A DNA stretch of 35,804 nucleotides from contig NZ_JONR01000046.1 in assembly GCF_000711955.1 (NCBI RefSeq), forward strand, positions 1 to 35,804, given 5' to 3'. This document shows, one piece after another, positions 8,548 through 17,148 of the stretch. Numbering within the stretch: position 1 is the first letter of the stretch; each line of letters starts with the position of its first letter. The translations under genes and the position numbers were made by a program. The notes under the pieces were generated by a model. The model was not told where the DNA came from and searched no databases. It saw only the letters and a list, made by a program, of their open reading frames with translations. This stretch comes from Nevskia soli DSM 19509. Lineage in GTDB: Bacteria > Pseudomonadota > Gammaproteobacteria > Nevskiales > Nevskiaceae.

Positions 8548-9003
8548 TCACTGCATGGAATCTTCAACGGCACCCGACACGATGGGTCGGGTGCAATCCT
8601 TCGCCCATAACACCTGCCGTACCGACCAGCCCGCCGGCATCCGCCGCGCGAAACCCTTGCGGTCGGTGCGGAAGGCCAGTCGCCGCGCGCCCACGCGCCG
8701 CGCCAACCGCTCCAGCTCTGCCAGATGCGCGGCAATGCAGTCACGCGCTCCGCGCGACACTGCCACCCAGATCAGCAGATCGAAACCGTCCGACGAAGCC
8801 AGCGGCTGCACCACCCCGAAGGCGCGCGTACTCGCCAACAACCAGGCCTCCCCTGTTTCGCAGGCCGCCAGCACCTCATCCGCGCAATCGTCCGATCCGC
8901 GCAATGCCGCGGCGATCAGCGGCCCCGCCTCCGCCCAGGCCTGTCGCGCCTCGATGCGCACCAGCGCGTCGGCGCTTCCACATCCCATCGCCGAGGCTGT
9001 CAT
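8548..9003 (-). CDS. GNAT-like phage protein
   Basis: A 151-aa protein starting at ATG 9003, which overlaps the stop of the nozzle gene (ATGA). The pattern GEAWLLAS, FDLLIWVAVSRGARD, HLAELERLARRVGARRLAFR and GFARRMP-GW is what I recall from GNAT-fold proteins that sit in podoviral tail-gene clusters. The acetyl-CoA binding loop is not canonical, so enzymatic activity is doubtful and a structural or chaperone role is possible. The overlap suggests coupling to the tail protein gene. Confidence 0.6.
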   Translation of the reverse strand: MTASAMGCGSADALVRIEARQAWAEAGPLIAAALRGSDDCADEVLAACETGEAWLLASTRAFGVVQPLASSDGFDLLIWVAVSRGARDCIAAHLAELERLARRVGARRLAFRTDRKGFARRMPAGWSVRQVLWAKDCTRPIVSGAVEDSMQ

Positions 9004-11696
9004 ACGGGCTGGAAATCCTCGACCCGCTCCGCGATCTCCACCGTATTCACCGTCGACGCCCCAAGCAACGCAACGTTCCACCGCACCCCCACCACCGGCG
9101 CCATCACGAACGGTCCCGATCCCGTCACCACGCCGTCGAACGCTGTCCCGTTCTCGCAACTCACCCGCAATTGCAGGTCCGCGTAGTCCGCGCCGCGCAC
9201 CCGCGCCATCGAAAAACAGGCCGGCCGTGGCAGCAAGAAATCGTCGCGCTCCCAACTGCGCGCGCGCGCACCGCTGCCGCCTTCCCACTGCGACAAGACA
9301 TTCAGCGCCGAGCCAACCATCGCGCCGTTGACGGGATACACACTGAAGTCCGGCGTGAAGTACAAGGTGTCCGTCGCCGGATCGACATAAGCCGCCGTGA
9401 CATGGAAATCCAGCTCCACCAGGCCGAAGCCTGCCGGCGACAAGTCCAGCACATAGCCGCCCCTGCGGCCGTCCAGCGCCTCGTACCACCACCAGTACTT
9501 GTCGTCGTGCACCACGCCGAAGATCGAAGCCGGATTCAGCCCCTGCCACTGCTCCACGCTGAAATAGGGATCGCCGCCCGGCATGCGGATCAGGTCCAGA
9601 TCGCCCTGGCCGCGGTAGTAGCACAGCCCGTTGCCGCTGGCGTAGACCACGCCGAGCCGCTTGTGCGTCGCCGCGCTGCGCCGGGAGACGCAGCCCTGGT
9701 TGGCCGTCTCCTTGCTCATGCTGTACGCCGCCGGGTCGCTGCCCCAGGCCGTATACGGATGCGCCGTGGTCAGCACCAGCACGGTCGAATCGATCGCCGC
9801 GATGGCCACGATCGGCGTATCCGTCGGCAACTGGTTGTCCACCGGCCAGGCGAAGGGAAAATTGCGCGCCGACAGGCACAGCGTGTTGGCGAAGAACCCC
9901 GCCATCACCCCGTTGGGCAAGGCCAGGATGCCTTGCAGGTTTGAAGGCGGCGGCTGCCAGTTGGCGGAGAGCAGCGCATCGCCCAGCGCGCTATCCAGCA
10001 CAGTGTCCGGAAACACCACCGCATTCACCGGATCCGCCGTGAGCTGCCGCACGAACTCGAATACTTCACCATTCGCCGTCTGCACCAGGCGGTACAGGTT
10101 GTAGCTGACGATGTTCTTCCCTGCCGGCGCCGGCGGAATCGACACGCTCACCGGCGTCATCGTCACCGGGCTGGTGCTGCCGTCGAGGAAGAACGTCACC
10201 GTCTCGCTCGGATCGCTCGGCCCCGACTCCTGCGTGATCTGGTTGTCGTCGCTGCCGTACTGCGTCACATAGGTATAGACATACGCTGTGGATTCGGACG
10301 TCGCCTGGTCCGCCGGCTGCGACACCGCCACACGGATATTCTCGAAATAACCCAGGTTGCCGTCGTCGCTCGGACCGCGATGCTGCGTGCCCACGCCGAA
10401 GGATTCTCCCGTGTCCGGCACGAAGCCGCTCACCGTCGCCAGTACCGCGCCCGGCGCCGACTGCGCCGCCAGCGTCGCCGTCACCGAAAAACCCTTGGTC
10501 GACGAATTGCCCGAAGCCGCCACCGCCGTCACCATCACGCGGTACTTCGTATCCACCGCCGTCGCCACGCTCACCCGCGCCACCTGCGTGGCGGTGAAGG
10601 GCTCCGTATCCTGCATGTCCGAATACAGCGTGAAGGTCCCGTCGAGCTGGCTCAGCACCAGCGCCGGCCCGCTGATATAACGGCCGCCGGTATATACCCC
10701 GCACAGATACGTCACCAGGTCCGGCACCGTGCCCGAGCCGCTATTCGTCGTCTGCTGGTCGGACTGGAAGGTGAACTGCCCGCAACTGGCCACGCCGAAG
10801 ATGGTCTGCGAATACGCCACCGTCAGGCTGCCCTGCCCCGAACTCACCTGCCACATATTGTTGGCGATGGTCCAGTGCTGGTAATACCCCGCGCCGTTGT
10901 CGTGCTCATACGTGGCAAAGCCGTCGAAGCTGTTGGGCACCACCGTCAGGTCGAAGGTCGCGCCGCTGCCGCTGCCCCCCATCACCGTAGCCCCCGTCGC
11001 CGGCGGCCCCAGCCCCGCCTGGAAGAAGCCGCCGGATTGCAGCGTGATCCCCGTCACCACCCCCGCCGTGTCCACCGCCGTCACCTTGATCTGCGCCCCA
11101 TGCAGTCCCGGCGCGATCGTTCCCTGGCTGGTGGTCAGCACGTCATCCATCCTGTAACCCGTGCCGCCGCTGCGGATCAGCGCATTGTTGACGCTCGCCT
11201 CCGCCGCATACCCATACTCCGTCGTCGGCCCCGCCGGCGCAGACGGCCCCACCGCCGTCGGCGGCACTTGCGGCCCGGCAATCCCCAGAGGAAACAACGT
11301 ATACGGATACGCCCCCGCCGCGCTGCTCCCCTGCTGCGAAGGATCCGTCGCGTAAAACAGATTCGTCTGCTGCGGCCCACCCGCAAGCCCGGTGATGAAA
11401 CAACGACTACTCGCATCCCCCGGCACCGTCCCCAGCGACACATCGATGCCGCCGCCATAAGCGACCTCATCCACCCGCCACTGCAACCAGAAATCCGGCG
11501 CCGGCCCCGCCATCAACCACACCGCACCGATCGGCGCCACCTTCGCCAACTGGAACGGATTGCCGATATCCACGAACGAATCCAGATCCCCCGACACCAG
11601 CCGCGCATTCACCGCCGCGCTCGCCGCACCGTCCGGCAACAACCGATCCGCCATGATCGGCGCCTCTCCCCTGAAACCGGCGATCGAAATTCTCAT
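9000..11696 (-). CDS. Large tail nozzle/stabilization-like protein
   Basis: An 898-aa protein whose ATG at 11696 overlaps the stop of the glycosyltransferase gene (ATGA). It is beta-rich and Gly/Thr/Ser-rich. The N-terminus (ISIAGFRGEAPIMADRLLPD, then VNARLVSGDLDSF) is characteristic of proteins that close the podovirus tail, comparable in role to P22 gp10-type nozzle and T7 gp12-type tubular proteins. The C-terminal third contains propeller-like segments (KETANQGCVSRRSAA, YASGNGLCYYRG, KYWWWYEALDG, GGYVLDLSPAGFG). The middle, around residues 190-430, has an extra beta-rich region with GGTGY and GSGSGATF turns that may be an inserted, surface-exposed domain. Family placement rests on pattern and position. 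Confidence 0.75.
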   Translation of the reverse strand: MRISIAGFRGEAPIMADRLLPDGAASAAVNARLVSGDLDSFVDIGNPFQLAKVAPIGAVWLMAGPAPDFWLQWRVDEVAYGGGIDVSLGTVPGDASSRCFITGLAGGPQQTNLFYATDPSQQGSSAAGAYPYTLFPLGIAGPQVPPTAVGPSAPAGPTTEYGYAAEASVNNALIRSGGTGYRMDDVLTTSQGTIAPGLHGAQIKVTAVDTAGVVTGITLQSGGFFQAGLGPPATGATVMGGSGSGATFDLTVVPNSFDGFATYEHDNGAGYYQHWTIANNMWQVSSGQGSLTVAYSQTIFGVASCGQFTFQSDQQTTNSGSGTVPDLVTYLCGVYTGGRYISGPALVLSQLDGTFTLYSDMQDTEPFTATQVARVSVATAVDTKYRVMVTAVAASGNSSTKGFSVTATLAAQSAPGAVLATVSGFVPDTGESFGVGTQHRGPSDDGNLGYFENIRVAVSQPADQATSESTAYVYTYVTQYGSDDNQITQESGPSDPSETVTFFLDGSTSPVTMTPVSVSIPPAPAGKNIVSYNLYRLVQTANGEVFEFVRQLTADPVNAVVFPDTVLDSALGDALLSANWQPPPSNLQGILALPNGVMAGFFANTLCLSARNFPFAWPVDNQLPTDTPIVAIAAIDSTVLVLTTAHPYTAWGSDPAAYSMSKETANQGCVSRRSAATHKRLGVVYASGNGLCYYRGQGDLDLIRMPGGDPYFSVEQWQGLNPASIFGVVHDDKYWWWYEALDGRRGGYVLDLSPAGFGLVELDFHVTAAYVDPATDTLYFTPDFSVYPVNGAMVGSALNVLSQWEGGSGARARSWERDDFLLPRPACFSMARVRGADYADLQLRVSCENGTAFDGVVTGSGPFVMAPVVGVRWNVALLGASTVNTVEIAERVEDFQPV

Positions 11697-12634
11697 GCGA
11701 GCAAGGCCCTGATCCGTTCAACCATGATCGGCGCAACGACCGTGTAGTCGTACTTCTCCCTGGCGAAAGCGGAAGCGCCGCGCCTTCTTTCCGGGAACGA
11801 TTCCTTCGCTGCCCGCAAGGCCTTGCGGATTTGCGGAATCGCGATGGACGCCCAGTTACCCACGTAGGGCGCGTCGGCGGATACCACCGCGTAAGGCAGA
11901 ACAAAACCCGTGGAGTCGTTCATGTAATCCTCCGGACCACCCCAGGGAACAGAAATGACCGGGACCCCGCAGGCCATCGCTTCGACATTGGCAAGACCAA
12001 ACCCCTCGGCATGGGAAGCGCTGGCCAGAACCGAAAAGCCGCGGTACAGAGCCGGCATATCAACGGCCCGATCAAAGCTGCATACCACCCCGACGGGCGC
12101 GATCTTCTGAATCTGCTCCCGCACCGAATTCCGGGCCTTCGATCCGTTCACATCAAGCTGAAGAAACAGGGTCGCCTCACCCCCGGAAAACTCCCCCGCA
12201 AAAGCCGACAACAGCCCCTGGACGTTCTTGCGGACATCCCAGGTGGATACCACGCCGATGACGAATCCTTCAGGCGCCGCCGCGGGGGCGAACCTGCCAC
12301 AATCGATGGGAACGCCCGTGCAGACGATAGGGCACGTCACTCCATTTGAAATCAGGACATTCTTGACGAAGACGCTCTCCGCCCAGATTTCATCCATGCC
12401 ATTGAGACGGGATACATGCTCCCGGTTCAGAATGGTGGTCTCGACAGAAACCATCGCCACATTCTTCGCCCCCTGAACCGCCTTCAACAGATCGGGGTAC
12501 ATCTTGTGGATGACGATCTTTCCCACCGCGGAACGATAGGCGTTGATGTTTTGCCCTTTCAGGGCGGCAATCACATTCTCAGCCACGCAGGAATAGCTGT
12601 TCGGGGTTTTATCAAAATTGACTGCGATATCCAT
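11693..12634 (-). CDS. GT-B glycosyltransferase, family 4-like
   Basis: A 313-aa protein starting MDIAVNFDKTPNSY, with AAGGAG before ATG 12634. The C-terminal half has the GT4 donor-binding signature: FVIGVVSTWDVRKNVQGLLS, then LASASHAEGFGLANVEAMAC with the E-x7-E spacing, then GVPVISVPWGG. A glycosyltransferase in the middle of the tail-gene run is unusual. It may modify a virion protein or host surface polysaccharide, for example to change the phage receptor. Codon use is slightly less GC-biased than in neighbouring tail genes, consistent with later acquisition. Substrate cannot be inferred. Confidence 0.85.
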   Translation of the reverse strand: MDIAVNFDKTPNSYSCVAENVIAALKGQNINAYRSAVGKIVIHKMYPDLLKAVQGAKNVAMVSVETTILNREHVSRLNGMDEIWAESVFVKNVLISNGVTCPIVCTGVPIDCGRFAPAAAPEGFVIGVVSTWDVRKNVQGLLSAFAGEFSGGEATLFLQLDVNGSKARNSVREQIQKIAPVGVVCSFDRAVDMPALYRGFSVLASASHAEGFGLANVEAMACGVPVISVPWGGPEDYMNDSTGFVLPYAVVSADAPYVGNWASIAIPQIRKALRAAKESFPERRRGASAFAREKYDYTVVAPIMVERIRALLA

Positions 12635-12636
12635 AA

Positions 12637-13932
12637 TCAGTCTCCTTGCAGAGAGACAAAGCCATTGGGAATGGCGTAACCGAAATCAGCGGAGGCCACC
12701 CGGGTAACGATTTCGCCGCCGCTGGAATCCGATCCGGAATCCTGACGACTCAACAGGTTCAGCGTCATTGCGCCGACGCCGCCGAAAGGCGCCACATTGG
12801 TCGTGGGGTTCGCTCCCGTGGCGGGGTTTCCAGCAAAAGCCCATGCCCCGTTTGCCCCGATCCAATAGTCCCCTGTAGACGTATTGAGCGCGTGGTTCAG
12901 GATGGTGCCGGGCCCCCAGCCCGGCACATCGATTTCATCGCCGTTAACTGCCAGCTTCCCTTGCGGCAACCAATAGAAGGCGTTCCCGTTTATCTCCGGG
13001 CCAGGAATTGGACCAGTACCATCGGCACTCAGGGCCCCGATAAATTCCTCCCAATATACGTTTGGCCGCGGGGATGCCTGGAAAAAATCCGTCCCGCTGC
13101 TTTGAAGAATCTTTTGGTCCGGAACGTTGAACGTCACATCCAGGTAGTCATGTACCGACCAATCATTGCCGCTGGCAGGGGAGGTGAAGAACACCGCCGA
13201 GCTATTTACATCGATGAGGTTGATCTGAACAACCGAGTGACTGCCCGCGGAATCCGAGACATCCACCAATACGGGGACTGCGATGCCGGACGCTTGCTGA
13301 AGGGTGCTGAACAGATCGAACTGGAAAGAGGTATCACTGACCTGTGTGATGCCGTCCGTCGCATACTGTCCTCCGTTGCCGGCAAGATCGAGCGAAAGGC
13401 TGTATGGAGGCACCCCGCTGCTGATGTCGACTTCGAAGATGCCCGGCTGGTAAACCATCGTCCCGCAAGGGTTGGAGGCCGGGGGGAATTTCCCCAGCGT
13501 GACTCCGGACACCGGGACATACGGCAGCTGAACAGGATAGGCAATCGGCCAGTCGGGAGTTCCAGCGAACGGGCTGGCACTCGGAGCCGGGCCAGTCCAG
13601 GCAAGGGAGAACTCAAGAGGAGTCCCACCCCCGCCCCCCGTTGCGGAGCCAATTACGGACGCAATACTCGACCGGCTGCTGAAGCGGGCAATGACCTGGA
13701 AATAATTTGTCCCCGAGGCCATCGTTATCGCGCAACCCGTATCATCGACCTGCTCAATCAGAGCCATGGTCGAAGGATCAACGCCGCAATAGACCGAATA
13801 ATCGATCGCATCCGGAACCTCATCCCACGACAAGGACAAGACCGTCCCCGACACGGAAGGCTGAACCGTGAAAAATTCAGGCGATGCCGTCAACTCGACA
13901 AAACCACCCGCACCGGATTGTGTATTGATCAT
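12637..13932 (-). CDS. Fn3-like structural protein (tail or head decoration)
   Basis: A 431-aa protein. ATG 13932 overlaps the previous TGA; an in-frame GTG at 13938 is an alternative. Residues about 20-100 match a fibronectin type III pattern (LSWDEVPDAIDYSVYCGVD). After a Gly linker (GGGGGT, about residue 100) the rest is beta-sandwich-like and Ser/Gly/Pro-rich (SGVPPYSLSLDLAGNGGQY, PVLVDVSDSAGSHSVVQINL). No signal peptide or transmembrane segment was seen. Codon usage is less GC-skewed than in flanking genes. A surface-exposed decoration or receptor-interacting virion protein is likely, and the adjacent glycosyltransferase could act on it; both points are inference. Confidence 0.65.
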   Translation of the reverse strand: MINTQSGAGGFVELTASPEFFTVQPSVSGTVLSLSWDEVPDAIDYSVYCGVDPSTMALIEQVDDTGCAITMASGTNYFQVIARFSSRSSIASVIGSATGGGGGTPLEFSLAWTGPAPSASPFAGTPDWPIAYPVQLPYVPVSGVTLGKFPPASNPCGTMVYQPGIFEVDISSGVPPYSLSLDLAGNGGQYATDGITQVSDTSFQFDLFSTLQQASGIAVPVLVDVSDSAGSHSVVQINLIDVNSSAVFFTSPASGNDWSVHDYLDVTFNVPDQKILQSSGTDFFQASPRPNVYWEEFIGALSADGTGPIPGPEINGNAFYWLPQGKLAVNGDEIDVPGWGPGTILNHALNTSTGDYWIGANGAWAFAGNPATGANPTTNVAPFGGVGAMTLNLLSRQDSGSDSSGGEIVTRVASADFGYAIPNGFVSLQGD

Positions 13933-14567
13933 CGCCACGCAAACCCCCGCCCCACCCAGCCCCGCTGCCCCGGCGTGAAATCGAACGCCGCCTCGCCGCG
14001 CGCCTTCACCACCTCCTGGTTGAACAGCATCCCGTACTCGTCCGCAGCCTGCGGGTTGTACCAGGGGTCACCCTGCATGCGCAGCACCCACTCCAGCGCC
14101 CCGTACCCCAGCGCCCGGTCATAACGCACCGCCAGCTCGTCCGGCACCTGCGCCGTCCCCACCACCGGCTGCGTCACCACCTCCACCTGCACCGGATACG
14201 CATCGTCCGGCACCGGCACCAGCGCAATCCCCCTGTACGGCACGAAGCAGATTCCGCTCGGCCGCCGCATCCCCACGTTCGGATTCACCAAGGTCGGATA
14301 GACAAAGCGCAACGGATGCACCGACGCCCCCGGCGCCAGCTCCTGGATCTGCGCATGCTTCAGCGCAATCACCTCCTCGTTGTCCGGCGCCTGCACCGCA
14401 TACACCTGCTGCCCCGCCACCGCCGTGAACGCCTGCACCCGCCGCAGGATCCACGTCTCCGAGCAGAACGCCCGCGCCGCGCGGATCACCGCATCCTGCA
14501 AGGTCGGCTCCGGGCACCCCTTCACCGCCCGGCGGATCTCCGTAAACAAATCCTGTACGTCAGACAT
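13929..14567 (-). CDS. Head-tail connector / tail accessory protein
   Basis: A 212-aa protein starting MSDVQDLFTEIRRAVKGCPE. The segments AVIRAARAFCSETWILRR, QQVYAVQAPDNEEVIALKHA and the C-terminal ALEWVLRMQGDPWYNPQAA with FNQEVVKARGEA are typical of the phage adaptor proteins that sit between portal and tail. It overlaps the upstream adaptor gene by eight bases and the downstream Fn3-like gene by four. Assignment is by pattern and gene order. Confidence 0.75.
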   Translation of the reverse strand: MSDVQDLFTEIRRAVKGCPEPTLQDAVIRAARAFCSETWILRRVQAFTAVAGQQVYAVQAPDNEEVIALKHAQIQELAPGASVHPLRFVYPTLVNPNVGMRRPSGICFVPYRGIALVPVPDDAYPVQVEVVTQPVVGTAQVPDELAVRYDRALGYGALEWVLRMQGDPWYNPQAADEYGMLFNQEVVKARGEAAFDFTPGQRGWVGRGFAWR

Positions 14568-15204
14568 CCGCCCTCCCCGCCTGGATGGCGCTGATGTTCT
14601 TCACGTCCTGGTCCAGCTCCGTCATGAACATCTGGTAAAACACCATCGCCCGCTGCGGATCCGCATCGTGATCCCGCCGCAGCAGCACGTGATACAGCAC
14701 GAACAGGTACGCCGCCTCCGCATACAGATCCGGCAAGGGGAAATCGTCCCCCAGACCCACATCGTCCGGCACCCCCTGGTACACCACCATCACCAGCCCC
14801 GGCGGATCCGGCTGCGGCGGCCACACATAAAAGCGCTTCGGATCGCGCACATCCGCCGCGTAATGCCGACACACCGAAGAAGGCGACGAGCGATGCCAAT
14901 CCGGCCGCGCCGCCTGCAACTGCTCCATCCCCACCGCCGTGATCGCCCGTCCCGCCACCCCGCCGTCATCGCAGTTGTAGCGCACATCCACCAGCGCCAC
15001 CGCATCCCCCGGCAGACTCTGCAAGGTCCCGGGCACACACTGCAGCGGCGCATTCACCATGTACGCCTTCGTATCCAGCTGCACGATCTCCGCCACCGCC
15101 GCATTCAGGTGATCCAGCAACTCCTGCTGCGCATACACCACCTTCGTCTCGTCGTACAAAGTCTTGCTCACCCGCGCCAGCACATCCGCCACCGCAATCG
15201 GCAT
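14560..15204 (-). CDS. Phage adaptor protein (DUF6682-like), second paralogue
   Basis: A 214-aa protein starting MPIAVADVLARVSKTLYDE at ATG 15204, which overlaps the previous TGA (TGATG). It shares the layout of its upstream neighbour: N-terminal V-R/K-TL-D, EL-D-LNAA, D-KAY, CVPGTLQSLPGDAVALVDVRYN, a DPKRFYVWPP strand and a helical end (YLFVLYHVLLRRD). I recognise this as the adaptor family found in podoviruses between capsid and tail genes. The tandem pair probably arose by gene duplication. Confidence 0.75.
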   Translation of the reverse strand: MPIAVADVLARVSKTLYDETKVVYAQQELLDHLNAAVAEIVQLDTKAYMVNAPLQCVPGTLQSLPGDAVALVDVRYNCDDGGVAGRAITAVGMEQLQAARPDWHRSSPSSVCRHYAADVRDPKRFYVWPPQPDPPGLVMVVYQGVPDDVGLGDDFPLPDLYAEAAYLFVLYHVLLRRDHDADPQRAMVFYQMFMTELDQDVKNISAIQAGRADV

Positions 15205-15821
15205 CACCCCCCTCCCGTCGGCGCCTCGGCCACCTGCGCCTGAGACCTGCCGCTCACCAGTTGATAAAACTGCCCCATGAACCCCTGGTACTTCGCCAGG
15301 TCGCCGCGATCCGTGTTTTTCGCGAATGCCAGCGCGCACACATACGCATGCAGCGCCGACTCATACACATCCGCCAGCGCCAGGCTGTCCCCCGCCTGCG
15401 TCACCCGCGGCGGCGTCCCCGCATACACCACCTCCACGCTCGAATTCCCGTCGCTCGGCGGAAACACATGGAAGCGCAGCGGATTCCGCGGATCCGGCAT
15501 GAAGTGCAACACCGCCGTCTGCCCGCCCGACGCCCAGCCCTGATTCGCATGGCTCAAGGCATTGCGATCGATCTGCCGGATCGCCGTCCCGTCCGCGTTG
15601 CGCACCACATCCAGCAACTGCGAACCATCCGCAGGGATCGCCTGCAACACCCCTGGCACCAGCGACACGAACACCGTCTGCGCATACGCATCCGGCTTCA
15701 GATTCACCACCGCCGTCTGCGCCGCCGACAAGTAGTCGTACAACTCCGCATCCGGCCAGTACACCCCGCCCGGATCCAGCAGCGTCGCCCGCACCCGCGT
15801 CACCACCACCCCTGCCTGCAT
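15204..15821 (-). CDS. Phage adaptor protein (DUF6682-like), first paralogue
   Basis: A 205-aa protein. ATG 15821 overlaps the preceding TGA and has AGGGG upstream; a GTG one codon earlier is possible. Key segments are VRATLLDPGGVYWPDAEL, YDYLSAAQTAVVNLKPDAYA, LVPGVLQAIPADGSQLLDVV and NPLRFHVFPPSDG. It is paralogous along its length to the next gene. The likely role is in the head-tail connector below the portal. Confidence 0.75.
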   Translation of the reverse strand: MQAGVVVTRVRATLLDPGGVYWPDAELYDYLSAAQTAVVNLKPDAYAQTVFVSLVPGVLQAIPADGSQLLDVVRNADGTAIRQIDRNALSHANQGWASGGQTAVLHFMPDPRNPLRFHVFPPSDGNSSVEVVYAGTPPRVTQAGDSLALADVYESALHAYVCALAFAKNTDRGDLAKYQGFMGQFYQLVSGRSQAQVAEAPTGGG

Positions 15822-16390
15822 CACGCCCCTCCCGCCGCGCGGCCCTTGCGCGCCGCCTCATGCGCCACCGCCCGCAGCTCCTCCACCGGCCGGCGCAAAT
15901 CAGCCTTCACCCCGTGCTGCGCAAAGAACGTCTTCAACGCCGCCTTGTCCGCACTGCCGATATCCAGCGCAGGCACTACCGCTGTCGATGCAACCACCGC
16001 CTTCCCGACCGGCGTACCAGAAACCGCCGCTGCCGCAACCGGCGCCACAACAGCGGACGACCCCGCCCCCGCAGCAACGCCGCCAGCCTGCACCCCACCT
16101 TTCCCCGCAGCCGCCACCCGCTCCCGCCGTGCCGACTCCAGCGCCTCCATCCGCGCCTGGTGCGCCTGCCGCGCCCGCAACGTCACCGCATCCCGCTGCG
16201 CCGCCGCCCGCGTCGCCGCCACATGCGCCGCCGGCAACACATCCGTAGGCGTAAAACCCGGCAGCTTCGCCAGCGCCGCCGTATACACCGTCACCATCCC
16301 GTCGCTACGCACCAGATACTTCGGCGTATTCCCCACTGCCGCTGGCACCTGGGCCGCCGGCGCCAGCGGATGAGTCAGAATCGAAGGCAT
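15821..16390 (-). CDS. Minor structural protein, Ala-rich
   Basis: A 189-aa protein starting MPSILTHPLAPAAQVPAAVG. Start chosen at ATG 16390, which has TTGGAG at good spacing. The conserved-looking part is NTPKYLVRSDGMVTVYTAAL followed by LAKLPGFTPTD. The rest is a helical Ala/Arg-rich stretch, a low-complexity Ala/Val/Gly linker and a C-terminal part LKTFFAQHGVKADLRRPVEE. Its place, just after a strong terminator and ahead of the adaptors, suits a minor capsid or head-fibre component. No family was recognised. Confidence 0.65.
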   Translation of the reverse strand: MPSILTHPLAPAAQVPAAVGNTPKYLVRSDGMVTVYTAALAKLPGFTPTDVLPAAHVAATRAAAQRDAVTLRARQAHQARMEALESARRERVAAAGKGGVQAGGVAAGAGSSAVVAPVAAAAVSGTPVGKAVVASTAVVPALDIGSADKAALKTFFAQHGVKADLRRPVEELRAVAHEAARKGRAAGGA

Positions 16391-16405
16391 CGTTCGCTCC
16401 AATAA

Positions 16406-16434
16406 AAAAGGGGCTGGCAAACTGCCAGCCCCTC
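16406..16434 (-). terminator. Strong intrinsic terminator
   Basis: Read leftward, a perfect 10-bp stem (GGGGCTGGCA/TGCCAGCCCC) is followed by a run of six T. It lies between the immunity-like gene ending at 16490 and the minor structural gene starting at 16390, so it insulates the accessory block from the tail genes. Confidence 0.9.
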
Positions 16435-16489
16435 GGTAATCCGGCGGCACACGCCGCCTCATACAACAACCAAACCCACTCAGGCCACG

Positions 16490-16807
16490 CTATTCCTCAG
16501 CCGGATACTCCCGCTTGCGCACCCAGATCAAACGCGCCGGATATCCAGGTGGAGCGGGATCCCGAGGGGCAACCTTGATCTCCACCCGGAATTCCGGGGC
16601 CCGATCATGCAACACCTCAAAGTTCGTTTCGATGTCCTCGATCGCCTCCCGGTCACTTGCGCTTTCCGACTCCAGCGCAAACGTCAGCAACCAGGAGCCC
16701 TCTTCAGGCGTTATCGCCACATACAGAAAGTTTTGGGAGATCAGCGCACGGCAAGCCTGCACCATATGCACCACTTCGCCATTGATATCCTCAAGACTGA
16801 AACCCAT
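16490..16807 (-). CDS. Probable cytoplasmic immunity protein
   Basis: A 105-aa protein starting MGFSLEDINGEVVHMVQACR. ATG 16807 overlaps the stop of a short orphan frame (TGATG) and GGGAG lies within that frame. An upstream in-frame ATG at 16822 is also possible. It has no signal peptide or membrane segment and is acidic in its middle (SESASDREAIEDIETNFE). The size, acidity and overlapping start after a toxin-like tail mirror the intact toxin/immunity junction at 26568-26571, so an immunity role is inferred. No named Imm family was recognised. Confidence 0.55.
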   Translation of the reverse strand: MGFSLEDINGEVVHMVQACRALISQNFLYVAITPEEGSWLLTFALESESASDREAIEDIETNFEVLHDRAPEFRVEIKVAPRDPAPPGYPARLIWVRKREYPAEE

Positions 16808-17020
16808 CACTTTTGCTCCCATTTTGGCGAGACCGGCACCACGCTCGGACTCTTCGTTCCCTTGATCATAAAAAGATTCGTGGGCTGATTTCGATATCCC
16901 GCATTTTCATTGTTATTCCACCCGGTCACCTGATCCAGTCTAACGACGGGGAAGCCCTGGCGATTTCTACCGATAATCGCGATCCATCAGAGCAGCCGTA
17001 CCCTCATCGCCTTCGCCCAT
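16807..17020 (-). pseudogene. Orphan toxin-like C-terminal fragment (frameshifted)
   Basis: An ATG at 17020 with an ideal AGGAGG site opens a 17-codon frame (MGEGDEGTAALMDRDYR) that stops at once. In the +1 frame a protein-like tail continues: RQGFPVVRLDQVTGW, AGYRNQPTNLFMIKG, PSVVPVSPKWEQK. It ends in TGA overlapping the next ATG. The end W-E-Q-K resembles W-E-K-K of the intact toxin at 26568. I read this as the remnant of a polymorphic-toxin C-terminus left next to its immunity gene. Confidence 0.45.
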
Positions 17021-17033
17021 GCGTCCTCCTATC

Positions 17034-17094
17034 CCCTTTTTCTTTGAAGCACACCCGTCGCCCCAAAGAAAAAGGGCCGGCATAAGCCAGCCCC
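17034..17094 (-). terminator. Composite inverted repeat plus intrinsic terminator, copy 1
   Basis: Outer arms CCCTTTTTCTTTG and CAAAGAAAAAGGG form a long inverted repeat, followed by an inner hairpin GGGCCGGC-ATAA-GCCAGCCC. Read leftward the inner hairpin ends in CCCTTTTTCTTT, a terminator. The same composite, with small changes, is found at 18757-18814. The two copies bracket three accessory genes. Confidence 0.75.
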
Positions 17095-17148
17095 ATCCAA
17101 TTCAATTTCATCAAACCATCAAAGCCGACACCGGAACATCCCGCCGTA

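Noticed and set aside
7527..9944. Very long plus-strand open frame of about 805 codons
   Set aside because: Arg/His/Pro-rich translation with no domain, lying antisense to four well-supported minus-strand genes with good starts; a GC-skew shadow.
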